From: Eunapius fragilis
Lineage: Eukaryota > Porifera > Demospongiae > Spongillida > Spongillidae
Assembly: GCA_963681505.1 (NCBI GenBank)
Contig: OY811972.1
Location: 6,161,350-6,225,349, forward strand
Direction: 5' to 3'
Length of the DNA: 64,000 nt
A model generated the notes under the pieces. That model searched no databases. It was not told the origin of the DNA and saw only the letters and a list, made by a program, of their open reading frames with translations. The position numbers and the translations under genes are program-made. Each line of letters starts with the position of its first letter. Within the stretch, counting starts at the first letter, position 1. Below, piece by piece: positions 8,758 through 20,000 of the stretch.

Positions 8758-11559
8758 ATGCTGCTTCGTTGTAAGTTATTTAATGCGCGTTCCTTATGCA
8801 ATAAATTATCGAATCTTCACTTGCTGCTTCACTCCTATGATTTTGACATCATTTTTATTACTGAATCATGGTTAAATGGTGATTTGTCTGACTCTCTTCT
8901 ATTGTCTGGTTCTTCGTACTATATCCTTAGAAAAGATAGATATGATGGATATGGTGGAGTTCTGGTTTTTATTCAGAATTCACTAAAAGTTGTAAATAAT
9001 GAGCTAACCACTGACTTCCTACAACTGGAGTGCATCATACTAGATGTAATGTTTTCCTACAGATCTATGTACCGCTTTGTGTGTGTGTATAATCCACCTG
9101 CTCTGGCAAATGATATATCCCATACCACACTTCTGTGCTCGCTATTCAATTACAACTGTTGTGTAAATTACCCTGTTTTCTTTGTTGGCGACTTTAACTA
9201 TCCCAATATAGACTGGGGAATTCCAATGAGTTTTGGTTCTGTTTCACACGATTATTTCTTGACCTGCACTATGCAGAATGGTCTTACCCAGATTGTTAAC
9301 TGTCCTACTAGAGGTCATAATTGTATTGATCTCATATTGGCCTCAGATCCTGGTTTAGTTTATGAAATGTTGGTGTGTGAACCATTCTCCAATTCTTGTG
9401 ATCATGCATCTATTGACTTTCAAATCATATGTCCAAATTCAGCACCATCATCAGGTTCTTGCTCTTATTTTTATGATTTCCATCATGCAGATTATAGTGC
9501 CATTATTCAGCATGTTAGTGATATTGACTGGCTAATGCTCTTCAATACGTGTTCAACTGTTGATGATATTTGGAATAAAATTGAAGGTGTTTTAAGAGAA
9601 TCTATTGCTCAGTTTGTCCCTCTAAGAAAAGTTTCTTTGAAAAAATATTCTATACCTCGTCATATTCGAGCATTACTTCAGAAAAAGAAAAAATGGTATC
9701 ACGTTAACAAGAGTCTCTATCGTAAATTTGCAAAGGAGTATGATTTTGCAGTTCAAGCATATCTTGCTTCCAAAGAGTTGAGAGTTGTTAATAGTAGAAA
9801 CCTATCATATTTCTATTCTTATGCCAACTCCAAATTAAAAAATATTGCTGTTATTCCCCCTTTAGCTAGAAGTGATGGAAGTATTGCTACTTCTGATTCA
9901 GATAAATGCGACCTGCAAAATCAATTCTTTGTTTCCGTATTTACAGTGGATGATGGTATCCTACCTTCCTTAGCTCACCGTAATCCAGTTGCTGCTTCTC
10001 TTGGTTCTGTCACTTTCACTTATGACAGAGTGTTAAGAGCTTTAATGAAACTGCCATTGAAATACTCTAAAACTCCAGACAATCTTCCTGCTATCTTTTT
10101 AAAGTCAATTGCTGGTGGGATAGCATTTCCTTTGTCTTATCTCTTCAATATGTCAATGAAGTGTGGTAGAGTTCCATCTGATTGGAAAATCGCCTATGTC
10201 TGTCCTATTTTTAAAAAAGGTGATCGCAAGCTTCCATCTAACTATCGACCTGTCTCTCTTACAAGTATTTGTGGCAAGGTTATGGAAAGTATCATATCTG
10301 ATTCAATGATTGCCTTTCTGAGGGCTAACCATCTCCTATCTGATGAACAATATGGCTTTTTGGCTAAGCGCTCTACTTGCACCCAATTATTAACAACCTT
10401 AAATGATTATACTTTGCTGGCTGACAATAAAATGAGAGTTGATGCTGTATACATTGACTTCGCTAAGGCTTTTGATTCAGTTTCTCATTCTAAGCTTCTT
10501 TTAAAAGCCAAATTGTATGGATTTACTTCTCATTTATTGGATTGGTTATCCTCTTTTCTCTCTGATCGGTTTCAATGTGTATATATTCATGAATCTCAGT
10601 CCACTCTACTTCCTGTCATAAGTGGTGTGCCTCAAGGCTCTGTTCTAGGTCCTCTACTCTTTCTAATATACATCAATGACCTACCTGACTGTCTCACACC
10701 ACCTGTAAAGGTGAAAATCTTTGCTGATGATACTAAACTATACTCTGCTCGTTACAGTACAGAAGATCCTGCGTTCTCAAACTCTCTATCTGAATTTTGT
10801 AACTGGTCTTCCAAGTGGCAGCTAAACATTGCTTTTCAAAAATGTAATGTCATCTCATTTGGAAATCTAGCAGTCCCATCTATCAAGTATTCTTTATCAA
10901 GCGTAGTCTTAGAAGAAGTATCTTCTATTCGTGATCTTGGTGTCTTTCTTTCATCTGATTTAAAGTTTCACATTCACTGCTCGGCTATTGCTGCTAAAGC
11001 ACATCATCGATGTGCTCTTCTTTTGAAGGGTTTTCACTCAAATGATGCTTCAATACTTTTACAGCTGTTCACTACCTATGTTAGGCCACTTCTTGAGTCA
11101 AACACTCAGGTGTGGAATCCATGGCTTCATCAAGACATTCATTGTATTGAAAAGGTCCAACGCTTCTTTACTAGAGCTGTTTGCAGAAGAGCTAAGCTTT
11201 CATATATGGATTATGGCACTCGGCTAAGAAATTTAAATCTTCAATCTCTTGAATATCGCAGGGTATTCTTTGACCTTGTGATGTGTTACAAGATAGTGTT
11301 TCACCTTGTTGATGTCAATGTATCTGACTTCTTTGTTATCAACTCTCATGTTCATTTTACCAGAGGTAACCACTTTAAGCTCAAGTCCAGATCATTACCA
11401 CATCATAATTTTCGTCTAAACTTTTTTTCAGAACGTGTCATACCAATTTGGAACTCTTTGCCCAACTCAGTGGTGTCTGCATCCTCCGTCTGTGCATTTA
11501 AAGCTCATCTGAGTCATGTTGACCTTACCCCCTTTTGTAAACTATTCCCTTATAAATAG
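8758..11559 (+). CDS. LINE ORF2: AP endonuclease plus reverse transcriptase
   Basis: This 933-residue frame begins with an endonuclease/exonuclease/phosphatase domain: NARSLCNKL near residue 9, ITESWLN (catalytic Glu) near 40, VGDFNYPNIDW near 142, and an aspartate-histidine pair in SNSCDHASIDF near 220. Reverse transcriptase follows: WKIAYVCPIFKKGD and NYRPVSLTS near 480-500, FAKAFDSVSH near 565, SGVPQGSVLGPLLF near 620 and the catalytic FADDTKLYS near 655. A carboxy-terminal region of about 200 residues has no RNase H. The enzyme nicks target DNA and primes reverse transcription of the element's RNA there. No stop or frameshift is seen. Only the clade is in doubt. Confidence 0.95.
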   Translation: MLLRCKLFNARSLCNKLSNLHLLLHSYDFDIIFITESWLNGDLSDSLLLSGSSYYILRKDRYDGYGGVLVFIQNSLKVVNNELTTDFLQLECIILDVMFSYRSMYRFVCVYNPPALANDISHTTLLCSLFNYNCCVNYPVFFVGDFNYPNIDWGIPMSFGSVSHDYFLTCTMQNGLTQIVNCPTRGHNCIDLILASDPGLVYEMLVCEPFSNSCDHASIDFQIICPNSAPSSGSCSYFYDFHHADYSAIIQHVSDIDWLMLFNTCSTVDDIWNKIEGVLRESIAQFVPLRKVSLKKYSIPRHIRALLQKKKKWYHVNKSLYRKFAKEYDFAVQAYLASKELRVVNSRNLSYFYSYANSKLKNIAVIPPLARSDGSIATSDSDKCDLQNQFFVSVFTVDDGILPSLAHRNPVAASLGSVTFTYDRVLRALMKLPLKYSKTPDNLPAIFLKSIAGGIAFPLSYLFNMSMKCGRVPSDWKIAYVCPIFKKGDRKLPSNYRPVSLTSICGKVMESIISDSMIAFLRANHLLSDEQYGFLAKRSTCTQLLTTLNDYTLLADNKMRVDAVYIDFAKAFDSVSHSKLLLKAKLYGFTSHLLDWLSSFLSDRFQCVYIHESQSTLLPVISGVPQGSVLGPLLFLIYINDLPDCLTPPVKVKIFADDTKLYSARYSTEDPAFSNSLSEFCNWSSKWQLNIAFQKCNVISFGNLAVPSIKYSLSSVVLEEVSSIRDLGVFLSSDLKFHIHCSAIAAKAHHRCALLLKGFHSNDASILLQLFTTYVRPLLESNTQVWNPWLHQDIHCIEKVQRFFTRAVCRRAKLSYMDYGTRLRNLNLQSLEYRRVFFDLVMCYKIVFHLVDVNVSDFFVINSHVHFTRGNHFKLKSRSLPHHNFRLNFFSERVIPIWNSLPNSVVSASSVCAFKAHLSHVDLTPFCKLFPYK

Positions 11560-11660
11560 TTTAGGCAGTTTATAAGTGCATTTCCTAATGCCATTACTTG
11601 CCTTTTTGGTGTAAATTTACCAAATAAAGTATTATTATTATTATTATTATTATTATATAC

Positions 11661-11886
11661 ATGTACATGCATGTACGAACATACACATATGGGGCAGAGA
11701 AAACATGGTAGTTTTCAAATGTTATAGTTGACACAAATCTTATGCACCTCAACTTAAAGTCGGACTAACTGTTGCAAGGTTAAAAGTTAATATAAGGCAT
11801 TCATTTTCAATGGGAAAGGTGCGTACCGCCAGTGTATGACTGCTATTGTACATTTGATGCTTCCATTTGTACCAGACGTTACCATA
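11661..11886. other. Flank between LINE and Gmr1-type element
   Basis: Short CATA-rich tract, then unassigned sequence. Bases 11882-11886 (CCATA) are the left copy of the target duplication of the LTR element. Confidence 0.5.
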
Positions 11887-12195
11887 TGTAGAGGACCGTA
11901 TAGTAACGTGCTATCGTGCCGACGCTGTAGACCACAAAAACTATACTACACTGCAGCAGTATATATTAACGCAGGCCAATAACTCCGAGAACTCTCATCA
12001 TCATCATGTTCATCTATATTTCCAACATACGTGCATGCTTATATACACATACACATGTCAACAATACGTGACTAACTTTAACCTCAAGTTCGTATTACAT
12101 CACTTTAGTTCAGCCTTCTGAATGCAGCCTTGTGACAGGTTACTGTCCCTCAATTGTTGCACTCAGGACCTTAGGACTGGCTGGCTTCCCTGACA
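11887..12195 (-). repeat. LTR (3' LTR of the minus-strand element)
   Basis: Direct repeat of 21195-21503 with two visible substitutions (an A/G near 12088 and an A/G near 12112). A purine-rich tract on the minus strand (GGAGGTGGAAGGAG) just inside the LTR is the likely polypurine tract. The pol frame ends inside the LTR at 12140. Confidence 0.95.
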
Positions 12196-12509
12196 CTCCT
12201 TCCACCTCCTCCTTCGACTCACTAGTCGCGTCAACAAAGTACCGGGATAGAGCGTCAGCATTTCCGTTTTTCTGACCCGTCCGATACTGGACGGAGTATT
12301 GATACGGTTGAAGAGCCAGGCTCCATCGAGTCAATCTTCCGTTATTCTCTTTGAGGCGATCCAGCCATTCCAGTGACCGATGGTCAGTCTGTATCATGAA
12401 GGGACGACCCAGTAGGTACACCCGAAACGTCTGAATGCCCAGGATAATCGCCAAACATTCTTTTTTCACTGTGGAGTATTTTTCCTCTCGAGGCAGTAGC
12501 TTTCTGCTA
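12140..12509 (-). pseudogene. RNase H carboxy part of the Gmr1-type pol
   Basis: The minus-strand frame resumes here after the insertion with SRKLLPREEKYSTVKKE and continues with TDHRSLEWLDRLKENNGR and GNADALSRY, standard Ty3/gypsy RNase H motifs including the catalytic aspartate of TDH. It continues the frame that breaks off at 17013. Taking out the insertion plus one TA rejoins the two in frame. The residues before SRKLL, as read through the insertion end, belong to the inserted element. Confidence 0.9.
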
Positions 12510-12711
12510 TACACTGTTAAAAAAAAGGTGTTACCGCAACACACTTAGGGGTGTTCGTATGGATATTTAAAAATGACACCCCCTGGGGTGTAGTCGTAAC
12601 CGCTCATGAGTGTTATGGCCAACACCCCTGAAGTGTAGCCAGTACACTCTATTGGGTGTTGACAGAGGTAACAATATCACGTATATTTACCGTAAATTGA
12701 TGGTCCCAACA

Positions 12712-13544
12712 TAAATTAATATTAATAAACTATACAACAACACGTTCGATTGATTTTAATAAAATGGTGGTAAATAAATACAACCCATAAAAAGAACACA
12801 TAAAGAAAAGTAGATGTCCTTTACACGCTATAACAATCGAAAAGGTTGTTTCTCTGTTCAGACACTAGAAAATCAAGAAAACTAATAAAGGACAGGTTAC
12901 AGTACGAGAGATATCTTACCTTAAATCTTGGGTGCATGCAGCCGTCACGTTCGGGAAGCAAAGAAGACCATTCTGTAAAACAATAACAATGTCAGCCGTA
13001 CTAATCGCGAAGCTTACCTCGAAAGCTTGGTAGGGCATGTCCATTTAGTCTTGTGAACTCGGGCGGGGCGTATTAGTAACTTACATGTTTCCTTACGCAG
13101 TGTCCCATAGAGTGCGGTAACGTACGCTGTAGTAGTCGGGCAGCACGATAGTAAAAATTTTCTTTGCGTATATTTGGCAGTCTACAGAGAAGTGGAGTTA
13201 TACAGGCATCCCGAACTGCTGCACTAGTATACTCTGATTACTCACCACGAAAATATCGCCACACTCTCTCCAAAGCGCTCAACTTTTTTTTTACTCGAAC
13301 GAGGCATCGCTAGACGTAAGAAAACAACGTATAAACCAAGCTAAAAAAATACAATGCAAACATACCTTTCACAAACAGCGCCATTTAAAGGGTCACGAAC
13401 GTACGCGTGCTATTAAGGGTCACGCATGCGCAATGAAATAGACACAGCCAGCTCAATGTTTTTTATCATTTAAAAAAAAGCCTAACCCACAACATGGATT
13501 CAGATAAAAAGTTGATCCAATTATCACATCATGCTGGTGCCAAG
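12712..13544. other. Interior of the TA-flanked element, no gene seen
   Basis: AT-rich sequence with short frames only. Nothing recognised beyond the subterminal GGTGTT motifs that end near 12670. Confidence 0.4.
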
Positions 13545-14640
13545 CTCTTGGAGGGGGATGGGCTACGCTGCATGAAGGGGGCATCCCTGTGAGATGGGGA
13601 GGAGGAAGAAGTCACTCAACCACGCCCATACAGTCACTTAACCAGTTCACCTACACAACCACACCCAGCCTCCTAGCCCACACATACTTACCAGCATGCC
13701 CACACATACGAACAAGTTGACCCACACTACCACCCTAACCAGTACACGTGTCCAGTGGACTTAGTGATTGGTTCCTCCCTCTTTCATGGGAAGTGAAGTG
13801 GAGGAGGAGGAGGGGGAGTCCTCACGACACCCTGGGAGGTGGTCATAGTTGTCATTGTCTAGACTGTGAGATCTTGGACGCATGAAGAAAGCCGCACCCC
13901 CAGATGAACTTCATGAAGAAAGGCTCTCAGAGGGGGGCATGGTCAAGTGGTGACAGTGGAGGGAGTATGCTCAGGTATGAGGAGGGATTGTTGGTGGAAT
14001 CCTCTTCCGAAAAGGCTCCGCTTGCTTTCAGAGGTAGAGGTGAGGGGTGCACGGTTGTCCACGTGGGTCGTGATGTTACAGAGGTTCCTAGACTTCGCTG
14101 GTACACCTGGACCATAGGGCATTGCAAGGCAGCTGACTTGGAACTTATGAGCCTGAGGTTAGGAGGTGGCCAACACCTGTTCTCCTTGAGGGTGGAGGTG
14201 ACGGCAAAATGAGGTTTATCAGGTCGTGTATCTCGCTCACATGTGCTAAAGATGATTTAACCCCATCCACACCAACTCCCTCCATATGCAATTAGGGGTA
14301 GGGATCCTTAGTCTTGGAGGTGGATGACCTCCACAGCATCAACCCCTGTGGAGGGAGCATTGAGACACTCAACCACACCTATACAGTCTCCTAATCAGTT
14401 CAACAACACAAATATACCCACAGTCTCCTAACCAATATACACACACAACCACATGATCTCCATGGAGACCATACACATCCAAGTCACATGATCCCCTCAT
14501 GGCTACCTTTAGTGATGAATAGGGTGACAGTCTTCTGTACACGTGAAATGAGAACCTACCCACATATTGACTCACCTTTCAATGAGATCACACCCATCAC
14601 ATGATCTCCATGGAGACCCACACATCCAAATCACATGATT
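13545..14640 (+). repeat. Tandem duplication, copy 1 (~1.2-kb period)
   Basis: Block matching 14775-16025. Shared stretches include CATGAAGGGGGCATCCC, GTCACTTAACCAGTTCACC, CTCAGAGGGGGGCATGGTCA and CACATGATCTCCATGGAGAC. Short frames are shared between the copies (LRLGGGQHLFSL on plus) but have no known motif. Confidence 0.85.
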
Positions 14641-14774
14641 CCCCCATGGCAACCTTCAGCATTGCCATGACAACATTTTTTAACCCTGTACAGGAGTCAC
14701 TAAAAAATGTGTCCAAACTCTGTCACTGGTAGCCTACCCTTAAAGCAGGTGGGTAGATTCAATTTCATCCAGCA

Positions 14775-16025
14775 TATTTCATGACCTCTGCTGCATGAAG
14801 GGGGCATCCCCGTGAGAAAGGGAAGGAGGAAGAAGTGTTGAGACACTCAACCACGCCCATAGTCACTTAACCAGTTCACCTACACAACCACACCCAGTCC
14901 CCTAACCAGTATGCCCATACATACTAACCAGCATTCCCACACATACTAACAAGTCGACCCACACTACCACCCTAACCAGTACACACTCATGAATTGTACC
15001 TCAAGCTGCAGTACTAATGAATTAATTAAAAACATTTTTTTACTTACAGTTTAGTGGCACCAGCCCCAACCTTCCCTGTGGTACAGTCCCTGCACTCTCC
15101 TACAGCATACAACCCTACCCTTAAGATGGTGGTGGGTGTGGCCTTACATGTCTCCAGTGGACTCAGTGATTGGTTCCTCCCTCTGTCGTAAGAGGTGAAG
15201 TGGAGGAGGAGGAGAGGGAGTCCTCATGACACTCTGGGAGGTGGTCATAGTTTTCATTGTCTAGACTGTGAGATCTTGGACGCATGAAGAAAGCTGCGCC
15301 CCCAGATGCCCTTCATGAAGAAAAGCTCTCAGAGGGGGGCATGGTCAAGTGGTGACAGTGGAGGGGGTATGCTCAGGTATGAGGAGGGATTGTTGGTGGA
15401 ATCCTCTTCCGAACAGGCTCCGCTTGCTTTTCAGAGGTAGAGGTGAGGGGTGCACGGTTGTCCACGTGGGTCGTGATGTTACAGGAGGTTCCTAGACTTT
15501 GCTGGTACACCTGGACCATAGGGCATTGCAAGGCAGCTGACTTGGAACTTATGAGCCTGAGGTTAGGAGGTGGCCAACACCTGTTCTCCTTGAGTGAGGG
15601 AGGGGGTGGAGGTGGTGGTGACATGAGGTTTATTAGGTCGTGTATCTTGCTCACATGTGCCAAAGATGATATCCACACCAACTCCCTCCATATGCAATTG
15701 GGAGTAGGGATCCTTGGTCTGACCTCCGCTGCATGAATCCCTGTGGAAGGAGCGTTGAGACACTCAACCACACCTATGCAGTCTCCTAATCAGTTCAACA
15801 ACACAAACACACACACAGTCCCCTAACCAATATGTCCACACAACCACATGATCTCCATGAAGACCATACACATCCAAGTCACATGATCCCCTCCATGGCT
15901 ACCTTTAGTGATGTGAATAGGGTGACAGTCTTCTGTACACGTGAAATGATAACCTACCCAGCTATTGACTCACCTTTCAATGAGATCACACCCATCACAT
16001 GATCTCCATGGAGACCCACACATCA
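14775..16025 (+). repeat. Tandem duplication, copy 2 (~1.2-kb period)
   Basis: Second copy of the block at 13545-14640, with small differences such as an expanded GGAGGTGG stretch near 15605. The similarity ends at CCACACATC, immediately before the SRCR exon. Confidence 0.85.
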
Positions 16026-16032
16026 GGCCTAC

Positions 16033-16207
16033 CTTGAGCTACATGTGATAACATATGCATATGCGTCTTCAACATGAGTGGAGTCCAGCACCTCTGTTTC
16101 GAGTCGACAATCCCACAGTCTTGCCTCAGTTCCAGTACATCCTACATCGTCTAACAGAATGGGCTCTGTTCCTTGTCCAAAGGTTGCTACTGAGAAGCTA
16201 GTTCCTC
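16033..16207 (-). pseudogene. Captured SRCR-domain exon
   Basis: On the minus strand a 175-nt segment bordered by TTTGTAG and GTAGGC encodes the second half of a scavenger receptor cysteine-rich domain: FGQGTEPILLDDVGCTG, EARLWDC, then HVEDAYAYVITC. These match the family pattern G-x-G-x-I-x-LDDV-x-C-x-G ... L-x-x-C ... H-x-ED-x-x-V-x-C. SRCR domains are extracellular and very numerous in sponges, sea urchins and other invertebrates. A lone exon with both splice signals inside a transposon suggests capture of host sequence; I see no other exon of the same gene nearby. It could also mark a host gene that the transposon carried only in part. Confidence 0.75.
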
Positions 16208-17012
16208 CTACAAACATTCAAGCATTGGCATATAAAAATACTTGTGTCTGACAATGTATTAAGTATATGTTCCCATGTCATTTTACGAGAGTGTGGTCTA
16301 AATAGAATCCAGATGGATTTAAATACACCTTTACTGTCCAAGCCGTGCTACTTAACATTCACTCTCAACACTACGTGGCATGCAGGATAATAAACAAGCT
16401 TGCATGCTGCTTGCATATTAACGCAAGTACCGGTCACCTTTGAATAAACACCGCGCGCGGCACATACATGAACACTGCAGGCAAGACTTCATAAACACAG
16501 CGAGGCTTTATATTTCACGTTGACAAAGCGAAGTTAAACATGCATGTATACAAACGCATTAGCTTCACGACATAGTCTACAAATCCATACCGACGAACGC
16601 CCGCGTGCCAATGCCAGCGTATGTTAGACGTTTAGTACTAGTAAGTTGTGTGCGTGTATACCGTTAAGATAACGTTCGGCTTGCCTTTATAAGTCCAGAT
16701 CGGCTGCCATATGTCATCTCGCAAACAACGCCCTCAATCCGTCAAAAGGTAATTACAAAAAAGGCTGGGAACCCCATATACACTCCATATATAAAAATAC
16801 TGGGGTGTAATGCGGTAAATCAGTGTTATGATAGCACACCTTTATAATGTCTTAACACCCCATTATTGGTGGGGTATGTTGCTAACACCCTACCATACTT
16901 TGCCTACACTCATAGATGTAAGCAGAACACCCTTGTGTGTTACCAAAACACCCCTTGGGCTATAACACCCCTGAGCTGTAACACCCCTCGGGCCTTTTTT
17001 TTTAACAGTGTA

Positions 17013-20000
17013 GTACGCAACCGGGTGCTCTTCATCGTCTCCATCAACTTGGCTCAACACAGCTCCAATGGCCTGTCCGGAGGCATCTGTTTGCAGTACA
17101 AACGGTAGGGAGAAGTCAGGAGATCTCAATATCGGCTCGCAACATAGACAGTCCTTCAGTCGGTTGAAGGCACCATCGCACTGTTCAGTCCACTGCACAT
17201 GGTTTGGAGCGTTCTTTCTTGTCAAATCTGTCAACGGGGCATCGATTTCAGCATACTCTTGGATGAACTTTCTGTAATATCCAGTTAGTCCGAGGAAAGT
17301 TCTTACATCGGACTTTGTAGTGGGTATCTGGAACTGCTTCACTGAATCAACCTTGGAGTGTTCAGGCCGCACGAGCCCCTCCCCTACCACATGACCAAGG
17401 TATGAGCATCGTGACATCGCTAGTTGACACTTTTTCTGCTTCACTGTAAGATCAGCTTCCCTCAGCTTTTGCAGCACTTGCCTAAGGTGTAACAGGTGCT
17501 CCGGCCAACTGCAGCTGAAAATGACCAAATCATCTAGGTAGGCAGCTGCAAAGTCTTGCATTCCTACCAGCAGGCTGTCCATCATCCTCTGAAAGGTTGA
17601 AGGAGCTCCCTGTAATCCAAAGGGCATCCTTTGGAACTGGTATAATCCAAAGGGAGTCCTGAATGCCGTTTTCGCTTGGGCTGTCTTCTCCACTGGAACT
17701 TGCCAGTATCCTTTAGTGAGGTCTAACGTACTGATGAACCTTGCTTGTCCCAACTGGTCAAGCAGATCATCAACACGGGGCATTGGATAAGCATCAGTCT
17801 TAGATACGCTGTTAAGTCTATGGAAATCAATGCAGAACCGCAATGTTCCGTCTTTCTTTTTTACCAGCACTATCGGAGATGACCAGTCACTCGAGGATTT
17901 TTCAATGATGCCATACTTCTCCATCTCCTCCAGCTCCTTCTTAACTATGCCCCGATAGGCATGAGGTAAACGATATGGTGGTAACCTCACTGGTTTCGCA
18001 TCTCCAGTCTCAATCCTGTGTTCCACCAATTCTGTCTTGCCTGGAAGATCGCTCATTACATCTCCAAATTCAGTCCTTAACGCATCCAGCTCTTTCTTCT
18101 GCTTCTGTGTTACCTTTTCGTTTATCTTTGGCTCCTCCGACTCCTCCTTCCACAGTGGGATTTCTTCCCCATCTTCCATTTCTTCAGCTGCTAGACACAC
18201 CGTCGTAGGAGTATTCCATCCCTTCAACATGTTGACGTGGAATATTCGCTGCCGCTTTTTCTTGTCACTCATGTCGATTTCATACGTCACCGGTGTAACT
18301 TGGGCTTTGACACAGTAAGGCCCTTGCCATTTCACCATAAGTTTGTTGGTCACAGTGGGCAGTAGAACTAACACCTGATCTCCCTCCATGAATTCCCTCT
18401 TCCTTGCACTCTGATCATACCATCTTTTCTGCATCATCTGAGCTTCCTTGCAGTTTTCACTGACTAGCTCCGACATCATTGCTAGCTTCTGCTGTACCGC
18501 CAGGACGTAGGATATGACGCTTTCACCACTACGCTTGCTAGCCTTCCAGGTTTCCTTCAATATGTCGAGTGGCCCTCTTACATGTCGCCCATACATCAAC
18601 TCAAATGGGGAGAAGCCTGTAGTTGCCTGCGGTACTTCTCGGTAGGCAAACAGCAGATACGGCAGTAGTTTGTCCCAGTCTTTCCCCTCCAGTGCAGTCT
18701 TGCGAAGCATAGCTTTCAATGTTCCATTAAACCTTTCGACAAGACCGTCCGTCTGGGGATGGTAAGGGCTGGTTCTTATTGGATGTATGTGCAGCAGGTT
18801 ATACAGCTCAGCCAATAATTTGGACATGAAGTTTGTCCCTTGGTCCGTTAGGATTTCCCTTGGTACTCCGACACGTGCGAACATAGTCACTAGCTCCTCC
18901 GCCACATGCTCCGCATCTACTGTCCTCATGGGTATTGCTTCCGGGTAGCGAGTAGCATAATCGCACACAACAAGTATGTACTTATTTCCTGTGCTACTTC
19001 GCGGCAAAGGCCCGACAATATCCATGGCAATCCTCGTAAACGGCTCCTCGATCACTGGTAGTGGAACTAAGGGTGCTCGAAGATTCTTGACTGCTGAATG
19101 TTTCTGGCACTGCTCACATGTTCTGCACCATTCCGCTACATCCCGATACAATGTCGGCCAGTAGAATCTTTGCAAGATTCGCTCAATTGTCTTTTTCTTT
19201 CCCAAATGTCCTGCAAGTGGTATTTCGTGAGCCAACCTGAGAACAGCCTCCCGATGTTGCTTCGGGACGATCAGTTGCTCGATGCTAAACTCCTCTCCTT
19301 CCTCTCTTGGGTGCCAATGACGATAAAGAAGACCGTCTTCTTCGTAAAACCAGTAGTTCCCAGCTTTCGATGGTTGCTTAGCGGACTCTCGTACAGCTCC
19401 CAGGGTCTCATCCCCCAGTTGCAACTCCCGTAAGTCCTTCTCATCGACTCCCAGATCACCATCATTAACGATGATCTCCACTGCTCCGTCCTTCGGGGGA
19501 TCGGTATCCTCCGGTTGTCCAGGTTCAATAACCGTACTACTCTCCAACCCTTCGTCTTCGGATCCTACAGGTCCAGGAAGCAACTTTTCCTTGACGGTCT
19601 CAGGCACTGGTGTCAAACTTCTGCAACTCACACCAGAATCTTTCTCCTTTTCCAATGCACTTTCTTCCATGTCTCTCTTCCGCTTGGCTTGAGCCCGTGT
19701 CATAGCTGCCAACGCCTCCTCTGGGTTACCAATGTGCACCAGTTCTGGAACATCTCTTCCGAGTAGAACTGACTTCGGTAGCTTCTTCACTACGGCAGCC
19801 TCCACCAGGTAGCTCCGGCCGTCAACTACTACTTCTACCTTGGCCAGAGGATAAGAGACCTCGTCGCCATGTACGCATTGTATTGCCACGCACTTCTCCA
19901 GAAACTTGTTCCTAGGGACTAGATCGTCTCGCACTAATGTCCTAGCCGCACCGGTATCTAGAACAATGTCTTTTACTTCTCTTCCTTCCACGTAGCCTCT

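Larger units (their letters stand above)
7280..11660 (+). mobile_element. Non-LTR retrotransposon (LINE, CR1/L2-like), both ORFs open
   Basis: A 5' leader of about 600 bp is followed by ORF1 (zinc-finger protein) and, 21 nt after its stop, ORF2 (endonuclease plus reverse transcriptase). The 3' end is CAAATAAAGTATT running into an (ATT)n tract at about 11629-11657. Both frames are free of stops, unlike every other element in the window, so this copy is young and might be able to move. The exact 5' end and target duplication were not found, because the flank is a microsatellite. Clade assignment within the Jockey/CR1/L2 group is inference from the reverse-transcriptase motifs and the two-ORF layout. 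Confidence 0.9.
12512..17010. mobile_element. 4.5-kb TA-flanked non-autonomous DNA transposon
   Basis: The ends are CACTGTTAAAAAAAAGG on both sides, read inward, with TA on each flank (12510-12511, 17011-17012). Removing the element and one TA restores the retrotransposon frame exactly, so the borders are secure. The ~170 bp inside each end are full of GGGGTGTT / AACACCCC motifs in both orientations, which look like clustered transposase-binding sites. No transposase is visible inside. The interior has two tandem ~1.2-kb copies and an SRCR exon. The superfamily is unknown to me: TA duplication suggests Tc1/mariner or another TA-targeting group, while the CACTG end alone would suggest Chapaev/EnSpm, which make longer duplications. 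Confidence 0.9.

Noticed and set aside
13904..15771. Protein-coding genes in the duplicated blocks of the TA-flanked element
   Set aside because: Frames of 60-130 codons exist on both strands but differ between the two copies, lack motifs and have no consistent splice pattern.
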